Of a stretch of DNA of 64,000 nt, positions 62,655-64,000 are shown in pieces. This stretch comes from Flavobacterium haoranii (GTDB lineage Bacteria; Bacteroidota; Bacteroidia; Flavobacteriales; Flavobacteriaceae), in assembly GCA_003246205.1 (NCBI GenBank), contig QKBC01000015.1:45656-109655 (forward strand), written 5' to 3'. Numbering within the stretch: the stretch's first letter is position 1; the number at the start of each line of letters is the position of its first letter. The position numbers and the translations under genes were made by a program. The notes beneath the pieces are model-generated. The model had not been told where the DNA came from, searched no databases, and worked only from the letters and a program-made list of their open reading frames with translations.

Positions 62655-63656
62655 TTAATTTACAGCAGGACAATTACAATCCCAAGCAGCAGGTTTACAA
62701 AATACATCAATACCTAAAGTAATTTGATGGAAACCTCCTGTATCAAACTTAACATCTCCCATAACATGAGAATAAGTATATGAAAACATGAACTGTTTAT
62801 AGTTTACTCCAATTATTGGTGTTAACCACTGCAAACTTTGTGTATCAACTGCCTGACCTTTAAGATACTCTGTTTTATCAAAGCTTCTTCTATAAGAAAG
62901 ACCTCCCCATATTCTACCAAAGTCCATACTTTTATAAACCTTTAAGTTTAAATCAAGTGCTCTTTCTGTAGTTTCTTCTGTATATTGAAACATAAAAGAA
63001 GGTTCATACATTAAACGATCACTGTCTCCAAAAACAGCTCCGGCACTCCATAAATACTTTCTTAAATTATCTGATTCAAAACCTTCAGTATAAATTTCTC
63101 TTCTGTTCGCCAAAAAATTCTTGATAGTAAAATGTGTAAAGAAATCCATATAATGGTATGAAGCACCTAAATCAACATTGAAATACGAATCTTTTTGGTA
63201 AACACCCCCATAAATAAACGGGTCAAAACCTTCAAATTCTGTTTCATCTAATTGACTTTGAATAAAAGCTCCGCTTAAACCAAATGACAACTGATTCAAA
63301 TCAACTGTATTTCTAGAAAAACGAATATGGTGGGCATAGGTTAGTTTAGCTCCTTTTTGTGAATGATAACCATTCTTATCATTAAAGGCAATTAAACCAA
63401 TACCTGATTTACCATCTTCATCAACTGCTGTATTAAAACTTAAAGTCTGTAATGCCGGAGCATCAGTCTGACCAAACCATTGTTGACGACCAGTTAATCT
63501 AATTTTTCCACAACTGGAAGCTCCAGCCATTGATGGGTGAATTAAATAGTAATTATCAGATAAGTAATCTGAATATACTGCTATTCCTTCTTGTGAAAAA
63601 GATATTTGTGAAAACAATACTACTAATAAAAATAAATAACTTCTCTTAAGATTCAT
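62655..63656 (-). CDS. Type IX secretion system membrane protein, PorP/SprF family
   Basis: A 333-residue outer membrane beta-barrel with signal peptide (1-22, ending ISFSQE). It has the family start YSDYLSDNYYLIHPSMAGAS (about 28-47), then GRQQWFGQTDAPALQTLSFNT. PorP/SprF members are needed for secretion and anchoring of specific T9SS type B cargo proteins encoded beside them. Its ATG is 5 bases after the stop codon of such a cargo gene. The C-terminus has a CxPAAWDCNCP Cys-rich end. Confidence 0.93.
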   Translation of the reverse strand: MNLKRSYLFLLVVLFSQISFSQEGIAVYSDYLSDNYYLIHPSMAGASSCGKIRLTGRQQWFGQTDAPALQTLSFNTAVDEDGKSGIGLIAFNDKNGYHSQKGAKLTYAHHIRFSRNTVDLNQLSFGLSGAFIQSQLDETEFEGFDPFIYGGVYQKDSYFNVDLGASYHYMDFFTHFTIKNFLANRREIYTEGFESDNLRKYLWSAGAVFGDSDRLMYEPSFMFQYTEETTERALDLNLKVYKSMDFGRIWGGLSYRRSFDKTEYLKGQAVDTQSLQWLTPIIGVNYKQFMFSYTYSHVMGDVKFDTGGFHQITLGIDVFCKPAAWDCNCPAVN

Positions 63657-63661
63657 TTGGG

Positions 63662-64000
63662 TTATCTTTTTAATGAAAAATGCGCTTTAAACTCTTTATT
63701 TACTTGATTTTCAATATATCCAACTGTAAACCAATAATCTGTTGACGGTAAAGGACGTCCATTATATGTTCCATCCCAGCCGTCGCCCTCAGGGCTTATT
63801 TGTTTTATCAATTTGCCATAACGGTCAAAGATATAAATTTTTGTATTATTTGTAACATTTAAACCAACAATATTCCAAGTATCATGGATTCCGTCTCCAT
63901 TTGGTGTAAAATATTTAGGATAATCTATTACTGTTACTGTTTCTTGTAAGAATGTACATCCTTGGGTATCAACTACCGTTATTAAATGCTCACCGGCACT
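63662..64000 (-). CDS. T9SS type B sorting domain protein (C-terminal end only)
   Basis: The last 112 codons of a gene that runs off the right edge. The frame, read from the sequence edge, gives VVDTQGCTFLQETVTV, then YPKYFTPNGDGIHDTWNI, IYIFDRYGKLIKQISP, GWDGTYNGRPLPSTDYWFTV and ends HFSLKR. This is the gliding-motility-associated C-terminal (CHU_C, type B) sorting domain used for T9SS export. The preceding piece fits a PKD or SprB-like repeat. The PorP/SprF gene follows directly, as expected for such cargo. Confidence 0.9.
   Translation of the reverse strand, partial: SAGEHLITVVDTQGCTFLQETVTVIDYPKYFTPNGDGIHDTWNIVGLNVTNNTKIYIFDRYGKLIKQISPEGDGWDGTYNGRPLPSTDYWFTVGYIENQVNKEFKAHFSLKR

Overview
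The window looks like a chromosomal segment of a Flavobacteriia bacterium, most likely Flavobacterium or a close relative. The DNA is AT-rich. Genes start after A-rich stretches with no Shine-Dalgarno motif, and promoters carry the Bacteroidota -7 element TAnnTTTG, in the best cases with TTG 17-19 bases upstream. Several type IX secretion (T9SS) parts and cargo proteins are encoded. I see no insertion sequence, prophage, CRISPR array or rRNA. The content is mostly core genome with a few accessory patches.

Layout. 1-4058: nqrA-nqrB-nqrC-nqrD-nqrE (minus strand, nqrE cut by the edge), the Na+-pumping NADH:quinone oxidoreductase. 4256-6930: T9SS plug protein, a DUF3667 membrane protein and apaG, tightly packed. 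7034-12998: pruA, rsmG (minus), a fatty-acid desaturase, a class I aminotransferase and purT. 13064-17257 (minus): a secreted M43 metalloprotease with a T9SS sorting domain, and a 17-residue-repeat surface protein ending in an S74 chaperone domain. 17498-19621: a Crp/Fnr regulator, then a pirin and a YceI protein behind a perfect 16-bp palindrome. 19801-23143: fabD, a secreted esterase, an overlapping HipA-like kinase/DUF3037 pair and a small lipoprotein. 23184-28989: galE and a DegT-family aminotransferase (minus), then waaA and an S46 dipeptidyl-peptidase with the DPP11 signature. 29081-30115: a small 11-mer-repeat lipoprotein with a consensus promoter, a DUF1508 protein, and tRNA-Leu and tRNA-Gly. 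30181-41449: mutS, a SpoU methyltransferase, a HPPK/deoxynucleoside-kinase fusion, sppA, a queuosine-precursor transporter, an AsmA-like protein and a DUF2797 protein. 41550-45143: a GH3 protein and an OmpA/PD40 protein, each followed by a tiny Cys-rich lipoprotein that is easily missed. 45204-48593 (minus): tig-clpP-clpX. 48694-53692 (minus): a holin-like membrane protein, a SGNH lipoprotein paired with an OmpP1/FadL porin, an alpha/beta hydrolase and pdxJ. 53786-62074: CBS protein, nadK, porG, uppS, bamA, two Skp/OmpH chaperones and murI, an envelope-building cluster. 62079-64000 (minus): gamma-carbonic anhydrase, a PorP/SprF protein and the C-terminal end of a T9SS type B cargo protein.

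How the genes work together. Energy metabolism is represented by Na+-NQR. Envelope assembly is represented by bamA, the skp pair, uppS, murI, waaA, fabD and the AsmA-like protein. Surface secretion is represented by the plug, PorG and PorP/SprF, plus cargo with type A and type B sorting domains. Protein quality control is represented by tig-clpP-clpX and sppA. No segment is clearly an undescribed system. The best candidates are the kinase/DUF3037 pair, the palindrome-controlled pirin/YceI unit, and the three families of small or repetitive surface proteins. All functions are inferred by reading protein motifs; no database search was run.
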